This document shows, one piece after another, positions 17,026-25,655 of a DNA stretch of 64,000 bases. Where the stretch lies: assembly GCF_000308615.1 (NCBI RefSeq), contig NZ_BAGB01000012.1:186001-250000 (forward strand), in the 5' to 3' direction. The first letter of the stretch is position 1. The number at the start of each line of letters is the position of its first letter. The DNA is from Nocardia jiangxiensis NBRC 101359 (GTDB lineage: Bacteria; Actinomycetota; Actinomycetes; Mycobacteriales; Mycobacteriaceae). A program made the translations under genes and the position numbers. Under the pieces are notes generated by a model. That model did not search any database, was not told the DNA's origin, and was given only the letters and a program-made list of their open reading frames with translations.

Positions 17026-18840
17026 TCAGCGCGTGGCGAGCGATTCCCCGATGTATTGCATCTCGTCGGGTGTGGTGACCATGTGCACCGTCGCCGAATC
17101 GGTCGCGGTGCGGACGGTGATCATATTCGGCGCCGCGGGATCCTGCAGCAGGGTGACATCGACGTCGAACGGACTCTCAGGACCGTCCTGCTCGCGCACG
17201 TGCAGGATGGTGGCTCCGCCCGGCAGCGCCGTCGGGGTGATCCCGTCGAAGACCACGACAGTCGTTGTGGGATAAGAGCTTCCGGGCTGCATCGCGGGTG
17301 CGGGCGGATGATGGCTGGCGCCCGCCGAACGCGGTGCCAGGGACAGTGAATGCGGTGCGGCCACACTCGCGACCATGGCGTTCCAGGCATCCGGACGCAC
17401 CGTGTGCACGACCGTGTGCGCGCCCAGCGCGATCGCCCGCAGCACCACCTGCTGGGCCAGGTCGAGCTTGCCGATGACCTCCAGATGCCGTGTGCCCTCA
17501 CCGATCAGCGGCACCGCGATGCCCTGCCCGGTCAGATCCGCGCCGATCAGCTGCCCGCATCCCGCGGTGGGCACCGCAAGCCCGTCCAGCGCGTCCAGAG
17601 GGCCGCGATAATCCTCCGGGGCGTCTCCCGGTGCCACCGCGATGGGCAGGCTGTCCAGGAAGGCGCGCAGCTGCTGTCCGGGCAGCCGTCGCAGGCCCGG
17701 CACCGGCGGGTCGGCCGGATTGCTCAGGGTGTCGAACCGGACCAGCGCGTGCAGTGCGATGCCCGGCCGGATCTCGTCCTGCCCGGAGCGCACGGCCTGC
17801 GGGCGCAGCCGCACGGTGATGGTCGTGGAAAGGCTCTGTGCGGCCCACAGATCCGCGAAACCGGGGGAGGCGATCAGATCCCGCCCGATCGCGTAACTGG
17901 TCAGGTGCAGACCCTCGTACTCGAGCGTGTTCGGCGATTCGGTGAACTGGTCCGGGGTGATGCCGTGCGTGAGTTGCCTTACCGCGCTGTTGATCTCACC
18001 GGCGGTCAGCACCGAGACGGTGATGTCCCGCGCGGCGAGCCGGTTGGCGACGCGTCGGGTGGCGATGATCGCCGCGCGCAACGCGCCGGCCCCGCCGCCG
18101 CCACGATTGTCCACCGCCTGCGCATTGGCCAGCGGATCGAACCGCAGTACCAGCCACACCGTGCGCCGCGCGATCGCGGGCAGCGGGCCCAGGATGCGGT
18201 CGTAGAGCCAGGCGACCGCGCCGTTGCCCGCGGTGCGCGCACCGGTGCTGATGACGTCGATCGAATCCAGCGTGATGTCGAATTGCCCCAGGCAGTTGGC
18301 GATCTCGCTGAGCGGCAGTTCCTGCACCGAGCCGAGCGAACCCGGGCGCAGCCAGGTCATCGAGTCCGGCGGCGGTTCGATCCGCAGCATGCTGATCAGC
18401 CGATCCGCGTCCCAGCGCACGCCGTAGCTGCCGCCCTCGGGCAACGGAACGTCGAACGCCTCGGGCGGCTCGGCACTGGGATCGTGCCGCCACCGGTTCC
18501 AGCGAAAGGAGATGGCCCCGCCGATGATTCCGGCGAGTGTGCGCGGCAGCCGGCGGCGCAGCGGCACCAGTCCGATCAGCGCCACGGCGACGCCGATCGG
18601 GATGATCACGTACAGCCGCAGATGGAATGCGGTGGCGATCCAGCCCGCGACCGCGGCCAGCAGTAGCACCGGAACCACTTGGCGCAGCGGGAAATCCCGG
18701 AAGAGCCAGAAGTCCTGATCATGCAGCGCGACCGGTGGACGGCCGGTGCGCCCCACGCCGCCGTTCTGCGACGACGGCCCGTCCGGCGATCCGGATTCGG
18801 GTTCCTCGGGGCCGGTGTACACGATCGCTTCTTCGACCAT
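17026..18840 (-). CDS. eccE: Type VII secretion protein EccE
   Basis: The 604-residue protein has two membrane segments near residues 53-92 (VVPVLLLAAVAGWIATAF and LYVIIPIGVAVALIGLV), followed by a soluble EccE domain. The conserved blocks are VTAGEINSAVRQL-like, TTITVRLRP, LPTAGCGQLIGADLTGQG and the KLDLAQQVVLRAIALGAHTVV core. The same blocks occur in order in the minus-strand EccE at 57412-59076. EccE sits at the periphery of the ESX membrane pore with EccB, EccC and EccD. It is divergent from eccB. An acidic 40-residue leader precedes the first helix. GTG/ATG choice at the 5' end is not fully settled. Confidence 0.9.
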   Translation of the reverse strand: MVEEAIVYTGPEEPESGSPDGPSSQNGGVGRTGRPPVALHDQDFWLFRDFPLRQVVPVLLLAAVAGWIATAFHLRLYVIIPIGVAVALIGLVPLRRRLPRTLAGIIGGAISFRWNRWRHDPSAEPPEAFDVPLPEGGSYGVRWDADRLISMLRIEPPPDSMTWLRPGSLGSVQELPLSEIANCLGQFDITLDSIDVISTGARTAGNGAVAWLYDRILGPLPAIARRTVWLVLRFDPLANAQAVDNRGGGGAGALRAAIIATRRVANRLAARDITVSVLTAGEINSAVRQLTHGITPDQFTESPNTLEYEGLHLTSYAIGRDLIASPGFADLWAAQSLSTTITVRLRPQAVRSGQDEIRPGIALHALVRFDTLSNPADPPVPGLRRLPGQQLRAFLDSLPIAVAPGDAPEDYRGPLDALDGLAVPTAGCGQLIGADLTGQGIAVPLIGEGTRHLEVIGKLDLAQQVVLRAIALGAHTVVHTVRPDAWNAMVASVAAPHSLSLAPRSAGASHHPPAPAMQPGSSYPTTTVVVFDGITPTALPGGATILHVREQDGPESPFDVDVTLLQDPAAPNMITVRTATDSATVHMVTTPDEMQYIGESLATR

Positions 18841-19056
18841 CGTTTCCCATATCTGTTCACGAGCCGCATTGCAGGCCGGCCGGTACGGCCGGAAGCACGG
18901 TACGAATGGCCGGTTTCGCGGATTACGTTACCTGTTCCGGCTGCGAGTGGCGTCCCGCCCGCGCAACCGCTTAGTCTTTTCCATGCGGGGAGTCTCCACC
19001 GATGGGCGGCCGCACCCGCGCGTTCGACCGATGCCCTACCGTTCGAGGGAGATCCA

Positions 19057-20601
19057 GTGCCGGCACAGCTGACAACTCGGGCACAGGTCAATGGCTATCG
19101 CTTCCTGTTGCGCCGCCTCGACCACGCGATGGTCCGGCGCGATGTGCGGATGTTGCACGATCCGATGCGCTCGCAATCACGTTCGCTGATCATCGGCGCC
19201 ATCCTCGGCGTGATCGCCGTGGCCGGTTGCGTGATCCTGGCGCTGCTGCATCCGCAGGGTTCGGTCGGCAAGGCGTCGATCATCGTCGGCAAGGACAGCG
19301 CCGCGCTGTTCGTACTGGTCAAGGATCAGTCCGGCAATCAGACCCTGCATCCCGCGATGAACCTGGCCTCGGCCCGGTTGATCAGCGGCACCGCCGAAAC
19401 ACCCACCTCGGTCAAGGATTCCAAGCTGTCGTCCTATCCGCGCGGTCCGCTGCTGGGCATTCCGGGTGCGCCGAACGCGCTGCCGGCGACCTCGCAGGGT
19501 GACCATTCGGACTGGTCGATGTGCGAGTCGGTGGCGCTCTCGGCGAGCGGCAGCGCGACGAGTTCCTCGGCGGTCACCACGACCGTCGTGGCCGGACCGC
19601 CGGAGCTGGGTTCCCGGGCGCAGACCGCGGGCCCGGACGAGGCGGTGCTGGTGCGCCACGACGACAAGACCTATCTGCTCTACGACGGCAAGCGCGCGGA
19701 GATCGATCCCAGCAATACCGTCGTCGCCCGCACCCTGAACCTGGGCGCGCATCCGGCGCGGCCGACCGGCACCGGCCTGCTCGACGTCGCGGTCCCGATG
19801 CCCGCGCTGGCTCCGCCGACGATCCCGCAGGCCGGTCATCCGGGGCCGGGCAAACTGTCGAACGTGCCTGTGGGCGGCGTGATCTCGGTCGCGCCGCTGG
19901 ATGGCGGCGGTGCCTCGGATCTGTACGTGGTGCTGGAGAACGGCGTGCAGCACATCGGACCGTTCGTCGCGCAGCTGATCCGCAATGCCGACTCACACGG
20001 CATGAGCGAGATCAAGACGGTGCCGCCGGACGTGCTCGACGGCGTCCCGGTGGTGACCACTCTGCAGCTGGACCAGTTCCCGACGCAGGTGCCGAAGATC
20101 GTTTCCGCCGAGGACGATCCGGTGACCTGCGTGCACTGGAACAAGAGTTCGGGCATGGCCACCGAACAGGTCGAATCGAGTAATCCGGCGGACAAGGCGA
20201 TGGTTTCGCTGGTCCTGGGAACCCAACTGCCGCTGGCCGATTCGGAGCATCCGGTCAAGCTGGCCACCTCGTCCGGCACCGGCGACCACGTCGACGAGGT
20301 GTTCGTCAAGCCGATGACCGGTGAGTTCGTACAGACCACCGGGATGGATGCGGGCAGCCTGCGCCGCGACAGCCTGTTCTACATCACCGACGACGGAGTC
20401 CGGTACGGCATACCGGATCTGGCCACCGCGCAGATGCTGGGCCTGGGCAAGACGCCGCATCTGGCGCCGTGGGCGATCGTGGGCCAGCTGGTTCCGGGCC
20501 CGACGCTCTCGCGGACATCGGCGTTGCAGAGTTACGACAGCGTGCCCAGCAGCGCGGCCGGCTCGGACGACTCGTCGAACACCACCACCGCGTCGAACTG
20601 A
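19057..20601 (+). CDS. eccB: Type VII secretion protein EccB
   Basis: I place the start at GTG 19057, after GAGGGAG, giving 514 residues beginning MPAQLTTRAQVNGYRFLLRR. The family signatures are all present: a basic cytosolic N-terminus with HAMVRRDVRMLHDPMRSQSR, one transmembrane helix (about 43-65, IIGAILGVIAVAGCVILALL), and a large extracytoplasmic part with the VTCVHW Cys motif and repeated R-domain sequences (SLFYITDDGVRYGIPD). EccB contributes the periplasmic ring of the ESX complex and may have ATPase activity. It is divergent from eccE and faces eccA across a strong hairpin. Confidence 0.93.
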   Translation: MPAQLTTRAQVNGYRFLLRRLDHAMVRRDVRMLHDPMRSQSRSLIIGAILGVIAVAGCVILALLHPQGSVGKASIIVGKDSAALFVLVKDQSGNQTLHPAMNLASARLISGTAETPTSVKDSKLSSYPRGPLLGIPGAPNALPATSQGDHSDWSMCESVALSASGSATSSSAVTTTVVAGPPELGSRAQTAGPDEAVLVRHDDKTYLLYDGKRAEIDPSNTVVARTLNLGAHPARPTGTGLLDVAVPMPALAPPTIPQAGHPGPGKLSNVPVGGVISVAPLDGGGASDLYVVLENGVQHIGPFVAQLIRNADSHGMSEIKTVPPDVLDGVPVVTTLQLDQFPTQVPKIVSAEDDPVTCVHWNKSSGMATEQVESSNPADKAMVSLVLGTQLPLADSEHPVKLATSSGTGDHVDEVFVKPMTGEFVQTTGMDAGSLRRDSLFYITDDGVRYGIPDLATAQMLGLGKTPHLAPWAIVGQLVPGPTLSRTSALQSYDSVPSSAAGSDDSSNTTTASN

Positions 20602-20617
20602 GCCGCCCCCGAAATAC

Positions 20618-20665
20618 CTGCGGCTCTGCTGCTTTCGATTCCTCTCGAAAGCAGCAGAGCCGCAG
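20618..20665. terminator. Bidirectional terminator between eccB and eccA
   Basis: A perfect 21-bp inverted repeat starting CTGCGGCTCTGCTGC closes over a six-base loop (TTCCTC). It lies between the converging stops of eccB (20601) and eccA (20687), and is the longest perfect stem seen in the window. Confidence 0.92.
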
Positions 20666-20686
20666 TGACACTCAGCTCGGGAACAC

Positions 20687-22510
20687 TCAGCTCAGGCCGA
20701 GCGAGGCGAGAATGGTCCCGAGCGCGGCCTGCATATCCGCCCCCTCGATACGCATCAGCACCGCCTCGTCCAGGTCGGCCAGATCCAGCGAATCATCGTT
20801 GGCGAGCCGGAATTCACGCTCCTCCTCGGCCGATTCGATGACGTTACGGATGAAACGACCGTTACCGGCGATGTCGACCCCGCGACGCGGCTGGCCGCTC
20901 TGATCGGTGCTCTCCATCTCGTACAGCCGCTGGCAGGCCGCAACCAGTTGGGCCGTGGCCCCGTCGGTCAGTTCCGAGTCGCGCGACTTGGCGATCACCT
21001 GGCCGATCTGGCCCAGTTCCTCAGCGGTGTAGGACGGGAACTGCAGACGCTTGGAGAAACGGGAGGCCAGACCGTCGTTGGCGGCCAGCAGACGGCTGAT
21101 CTCGCCGTCGTATCCGGCGATGATCACCACGAGCCGGTCGCGGTCGTTCTCCATGCGGGCCAGCAGGGTGTCCACGGCCTCCCGACCGAAGGCGTCACCG
21201 CCGGACAGGCCGGTCTGGATCAGGGTGTACGCCTCGTCGATGAAAAGCACACCGTCCATTGCGCTATCGATCAATTTATCGGTTTTTATCGCGGTGCTAC
21301 CCAAATGTTCACCGACGAGATCCATTCGCTTCGCTTCGACGACCTTGTCGGTTTTCAGAATTCCGAGGCCGCAATAGATCTTGGCGACGACGCGAGCGAT
21401 CGTGGTTTTGCCGGTACCGGGCGGGCCGGTGAACGCCAGGTGATTGCCACGCGATTTGGCCGACAGGCCCTTCTCCGCGCGGATCTTGGCCAGCTGCGCA
21501 CTCGACTGCAGCCGGGCGACCTGGGTTTTCACCGAGACCAGACCGATCTGGTGATCGAGTTCCTTGCGCGCCTCGTCCAGGATCTTCTTGGCGCGATCCT
21601 GGAAATCGGCCTCCTGCTGCTCCTGCATCGAGGGGGCCGATTCGGGGTCCCAGCGGTCGGTGCGGGCGGCGATGGTCTCCTTGGAGGTGATGGTGATCCG
21701 GTAGGTGCGATCGCGCATCGCCTCGGTGTTCGCGGCGAAATCGGGCGCCTGCGAGTACACCTTCTCGAAGAGTTTCTGCGCTTCCTCCTCGGCGCCGTTC
21801 TCGCGCAGGCACAGGCCGCGGCAGAACATGGCCGTGGTGCGCGCGGCCGGAATCGGGCCGTGCTCGGCCATTTCCATGCGGCGGATGGCCTCGCCGAACA
21901 GGCCCAGCTGAGCACAGGCCGAACCGACCATGACGTGCGCGCCCGCCGCCATGAACGGATCGTCCCACTCGGCCGAACCGGCCAGGACGGTCATCACATC
22001 GGGCCAGCGCTGGGTGTTGTAGTGCAGCACGCCGCGTACGTAGGCGGAGATCCGGTTGTCCGGCTCGGTTTCGGGGGCAGGCGCCTGGCCGCGACGGAAT
22101 TCGGCGAGTTCGTCGAGCACCTGCTCGGCCTCTTCGTACTTCTTGGCGGTGATCAGCTGTGCGGCCTGGGCGACCCAGATCTCGGTGTAGTTCGACAGCG
22201 GGTAGTCGATGTAGAGGCCGGTGACGAAGCGTCCGGCCAATTCGCGTGGGCGCAGGCCCAATCGGCGTTGCTCGCGGTAGAGCGTCGAGCTACTGGTCTT
22301 CTGCAGTTGAGTGAGCACCTCGGGAGTCATCTCACCGGCGACGGCCAGTCCGAGCCAGGCATCGCACATCGTGGGATCCCACTCGGTGGCACGCTGGAAC
22401 GCCAACTTGGCGTACTCCAGATCGCGCGTGGCCTCTTGTCCGTCGATGGTCAGACCCAGCGACAGAACGCCGGCGTCGAAGGCGCGTTGAGCTTGGCGGT
22501 TGCTGGTCAT
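20687..22510 (-). CDS. eccA: Type VII secretion AAA+ ATPase EccA
   Basis: The ATG at 22510 gives 607 residues starting MTSNRQAQRAFDAGV, the conserved EccA N-terminus; a longer frame upstream lacks a good site. The first 280 residues form TPR-like helical repeats. A CbxX/CfqX-type AAA+ domain follows, with Walker A GPPGTGKTTIARVVAK near residue 360, Walker B VLFIDEAYTL near 420, and FSKRLQFPSYTAEEL near the sensor region. EccA is the cytosolic ATPase thought to act with EspG chaperones on PE/PPE substrates, which this locus also encodes. It is transcribed against eccB and divergently from eccD. Confidence 0.95.
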   Translation of the reverse strand: MTSNRQAQRAFDAGVLSLGLTIDGQEATRDLEYAKLAFQRATEWDPTMCDAWLGLAVAGEMTPEVLTQLQKTSSSTLYREQRRLGLRPRELAGRFVTGLYIDYPLSNYTEIWVAQAAQLITAKKYEEAEQVLDELAEFRRGQAPAPETEPDNRISAYVRGVLHYNTQRWPDVMTVLAGSAEWDDPFMAAGAHVMVGSACAQLGLFGEAIRRMEMAEHGPIPAARTTAMFCRGLCLRENGAEEEAQKLFEKVYSQAPDFAANTEAMRDRTYRITITSKETIAARTDRWDPESAPSMQEQQEADFQDRAKKILDEARKELDHQIGLVSVKTQVARLQSSAQLAKIRAEKGLSAKSRGNHLAFTGPPGTGKTTIARVVAKIYCGLGILKTDKVVEAKRMDLVGEHLGSTAIKTDKLIDSAMDGVLFIDEAYTLIQTGLSGGDAFGREAVDTLLARMENDRDRLVVIIAGYDGEISRLLAANDGLASRFSKRLQFPSYTAEELGQIGQVIAKSRDSELTDGATAQLVAACQRLYEMESTDQSGQPRRGVDIAGNGRFIRNVIESAEEEREFRLANDDSLDLADLDEAVLMRIEGADMQAALGTILASLGLS

Positions 22511-22726
22511 AACACTCGAACCCCGAATTTTCTTTTGTGAAGGCCCATTCCGTATCTCTCCTGACCAGCCTACCGATCGCGCACTACTCACCTGTCCGAT
22601 ACATTAGGGTTCGCTGCATAGAGGTCGCAACGCGAAGGCAATTGACGGGGTGAAAGTGGTTCGGCCAGCTGACAGATCGTCGTGTGAAACACCGTTGGTT
22701 ACCGTAGGTCCGGGATCGGCGGCCTC

Positions 22727-24205
22727 ATGACGACACCATCGCCGGGCGGGCGGACCGCCGCGGAACCCGAGCTCTGCCGAGTTTCGGTAATCGGAGGAAA
22801 CACGCAGCTGGATGTGGGTTTGCCCACGGCGATCCCGGTGGCCTCGTTCATCGGTGATCTGGTCTCGCTGATCGAATCTCGCAACCCGGACGTCGGGGAC
22901 GCGGAGGACGACACCGGCCCGCTGCAGACCCAGCACTGGACGTTGGCGCGGCTCGGGCGCGACCCGATCCCGCCGAGCCGGACCCTGGTCGAGGCCGAGG
23001 TGCACGACGGCGATCTGCTCGTCCTGCGCGCGGTGGGCGCCAAGGAGACTCCGGCGCTGTTCGACGACGTCATCGATGCGGTATCGCGTTTGACCGCGGA
23101 CACTTTCCGCGGCTGGTCGGCGCAGTCGGCCCGCTGGACGGGCCTGGTGGCCGCCGTGTTGTCCACTGTCGTGGCGATGTTGCTGTTGGCCGCTGGGCGA
23201 TCGCACGTCAACGGTCTGGCCGCGGGATTCATCGCGGCCGGTGTCGGGGTGGCGGCGATGGTGGCCGCCGCGATCGCGGTGCGCCGCTACAGCGATACGC
23301 TCGCGGGCACCTGGCTGTCGCTGGCGTCGCTGGTGCTGTTGTTCTCCAGCGGCGTGTTCTTCATACCGGGTGGTCTGGGCAGTCCCCATCTGCTGCTGGG
23401 CTTTTCGGTGGCCCTGGTGGCCGCGGCGGTGGGCTACCGCGCGACCGGCATCGGCGCGACGCTGTTCCCCATGGCGATCACCGTCGCGCTGTTCGGCGGG
23501 ATCGCTTCGGCCGTACGGATGTTCGGCGATGTGGCACTGCCCGGCATCGGTGCGGGCATGCTGGTGGGCGCGCTGATCGTGATCTCCACGGTGCCGCGGC
23601 TGTCCGCGGTGCTGGCCCGGCTGCCCGTGCCGCACGTACCCACGGCCGGCGCGGCGATCGATCCGGCCGACCACGAGCCGCGCCCGACCATCGAGGGCAT
23701 CGGCGCGATCGGCGCCACGGCCCTGCCCTCGGCGATCGGACTGGGCCGACGTGCCAAGGCGGCCAACGCGTATCAGACCGGCATCATGGCGGGCTGCACG
23801 CTGGCGGCGGTCGTCGGCACGATCGCCGCGGCCGATCCGGTCGGCGGCGATGCCCGCTGGCCGGGCATCGCGCTGGCAGTGATCACCTCGATCATCCTGG
23901 CTCTGCGCGGCCGCTCCTTCGCCGATCTGACCCAGGCGGGCACGCTGATCGCGGGCGGCGGGGTGATCTTCGTCGGGACGGCAGCCGGTGTGGCGCTGGG
24001 TGATTCACGCGCGGTGCTGATCTCGACCGGGCTTCTGTTGCTGTTCGCCGCGGCGGTGGTCGTCTTCGGTGTGATCGGTCCGCACATCGAGATCACCCCG
24101 GTCATGCGCCGGATGAACGAGTTGTTCGAATATCTGCTGATCGTGCTGGTGATCCCGCTGGTGCTGTGGATCATGGGCGTGTACTCGATGGCCCGCGACA
24201 TATGA
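22727..24205 (+). CDS. eccD: Type VII secretion integral membrane protein EccD
   Basis: The 492-residue protein has an N-terminal ubiquitin-like domain (about 15-105: CRVSVIGGNTQLDVGLPT... GDLLVLRAVG), then a linker and about eleven hydrophobic membrane spans to the C-terminus. That is the defining layout of EccD, which forms the transmembrane vestibule of the ESX pore. The stop overlaps the mycP start as ATGA, so the two are translationally coupled. The C-terminus RRMNELFEYLLIVLVIPL matches the end of the second, partial EccD at the right window edge. Confidence 0.93.
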   Translation: MTTPSPGGRTAAEPELCRVSVIGGNTQLDVGLPTAIPVASFIGDLVSLIESRNPDVGDAEDDTGPLQTQHWTLARLGRDPIPPSRTLVEAEVHDGDLLVLRAVGAKETPALFDDVIDAVSRLTADTFRGWSAQSARWTGLVAAVLSTVVAMLLLAAGRSHVNGLAAGFIAAGVGVAAMVAAAIAVRRYSDTLAGTWLSLASLVLLFSSGVFFIPGGLGSPHLLLGFSVALVAAAVGYRATGIGATLFPMAITVALFGGIASAVRMFGDVALPGIGAGMLVGALIVISTVPRLSAVLARLPVPHVPTAGAAIDPADHEPRPTIEGIGAIGATALPSAIGLGRRAKAANAYQTGIMAGCTLAAVVGTIAAADPVGGDARWPGIALAVITSIILALRGRSFADLTQAGTLIAGGGVIFVGTAAGVALGDSRAVLISTGLLLLFAAAVVVFGVIGPHIEITPVMRRMNELFEYLLIVLVIPLVLWIMGVYSMARDI

Positions 24206-25650
24206 CCGGTGTGGGCCCGGCCGGCGGGGAAGGACACGGCGGCCGGGGTCGTTCGGTTCTTCGGATGTTGTGCGCGGCAACGGTTCTCGGTTCCGCGGTA
24301 TTCGCCGTGCCGGGGCCCGCGAACGCGGTCCAGCCGCCGACGGTCGATCCCAGGGCGCTGGGCGCGGCCCAGGCACTGAGCGGACATCCCGCACCGCTCG
24401 AGCCGACCGAGCAGCGCGAGGTCTGCGCCACCCCGATGCTCAGCGGCACCGCGCCCGCGGACGCGCCGATCGCGCAGCGGGTGCTGAATCTGCCTGCGGC
24501 ATGGCAGTTCTCCGAGGGCGCGGGGCAGAAGGTCGCGGTGGTGGACACCGGCGTGAACCGGCACCCGAGGCTGCCGAATCTGCAAGCGGGCGGCGATTAC
24601 GTCTCCAACTCCGACGGCACCACCGACTGCGACGGGCACGGCACCATCGTCGCGGGCATCATCGCCGGGCAGCCCAGTGCGAACGACGGATTCTCCGGTG
24701 TCGCACCGCAGGCGCAGATTCTGAGCATCCGCCAGCTGAGTTTGGCGTTCGCGGCCAAGAACAACCGCTCCGGCGGGCAGTCACCGGGCGCGATCTCCGA
24801 TTCCGGCTACGGCAATGTGCTCACCCTGTCCGCGGCGGTGGTGCGCGCGACCGACATGGGCGCCACGGTGATCAACATCTCCGAGGTGGCCTGCACCGGC
24901 GCGGGGTACGACACCGCGGACGGATCACTCGGCGCGGCCGTGCAATACGCCTACAACCACAATGTGGTCGTCGTCGCCGCGGCCGGAAACATGCAGTCCG
25001 ACGGGCCGTGCAAGACGCAGAATTCCGGATCGGGTTGGGATGGAGTGCAGACGATTCCGAGTCCGGCGTGGTTCGATAAATATGTGCTGTCGGTCGGCTC
25101 GGTGGATCCCAACGGCTCCCCTTCGGAACTGACGCTGCGGGGTCCGTGGATCGGCGCCGCGGCGGTCGGCCGCGAAATCGTGTCGCTGGACAGCAAAACC
25201 GGCGGTACCGGCCTGGTGAACGCTGTGCAGGGCAACGACGGCATCCGGCCCATCGAGGGCACGAGTTTCGCCGCGCCGTATGTCTCCGGCCTTGCGGCAC
25301 TGGTGCGTTCGCGTTTCCCGAAGCTCACCGCGGGGGAGGTCATCGACCGGATCGAGCGCACCGCACACCATCCGGGCGCGACCCGGGACGATTCGGTCGG
25401 TTACGGGATGATCGATCCCGTCGCCGCGCTGACCGCCGTGCTGCCGGATCGTCCGGTGTCCGCGGGAGCGGATGTGCCGCGGGCCATTCCGACGCCCTAC
25501 TCGCCCCCGCCCGCGGACACCCGCCCGCGCAAGTACGCCACGATCGGCTCGATCGCCTGTCTGTCCGTACTGGGAATCGGTATCGCACTGGCTATTCCGC
25601 TGCGTCGCCGCCCCGGGACCGCCGCCGATACCCTCGACCCCGATCGGTAG
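24202..25650 (+). CDS. mycP: Mycosin subtilisin-like serine protease MycP
   Basis: The start ATG at 24202 overlaps the eccD stop (ATGA). The 482-residue protein has a Sec-type signal (about 18-45, ending GPANAVQ) and a subtilisin (S8) catalytic triad: Asp115 in VVDTGV, His146 in DGHGT, and Ser355 in GTSFAAPYVSG. It ends with one transmembrane helix (about 445-468) and a short basic tail. The layout is that of mycosins, the membrane-anchored proteases that stabilise the ESX complex and process some substrates. eccC follows after five bases. Confidence 0.95.
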   Translation: MTGVGPAGGEGHGGRGRSVLRMLCAATVLGSAVFAVPGPANAVQPPTVDPRALGAAQALSGHPAPLEPTEQREVCATPMLSGTAPADAPIAQRVLNLPAAWQFSEGAGQKVAVVDTGVNRHPRLPNLQAGGDYVSNSDGTTDCDGHGTIVAGIIAGQPSANDGFSGVAPQAQILSIRQLSLAFAAKNNRSGGQSPGAISDSGYGNVLTLSAAVVRATDMGATVINISEVACTGAGYDTADGSLGAAVQYAYNHNVVVVAAAGNMQSDGPCKTQNSGSGWDGVQTIPSPAWFDKYVLSVGSVDPNGSPSELTLRGPWIGAAAVGREIVSLDSKTGGTGLVNAVQGNDGIRPIEGTSFAAPYVSGLAALVRSRFPKLTAGEVIDRIERTAHHPGATRDDSVGYGMIDPVAALTAVLPDRPVSAGADVPRAIPTPYSPPPADTRPRKYATIGSIACLSVLGIGIALAIPLRRRPGTAADTLDPDR

Positions 25651-25655
25651 GACCC

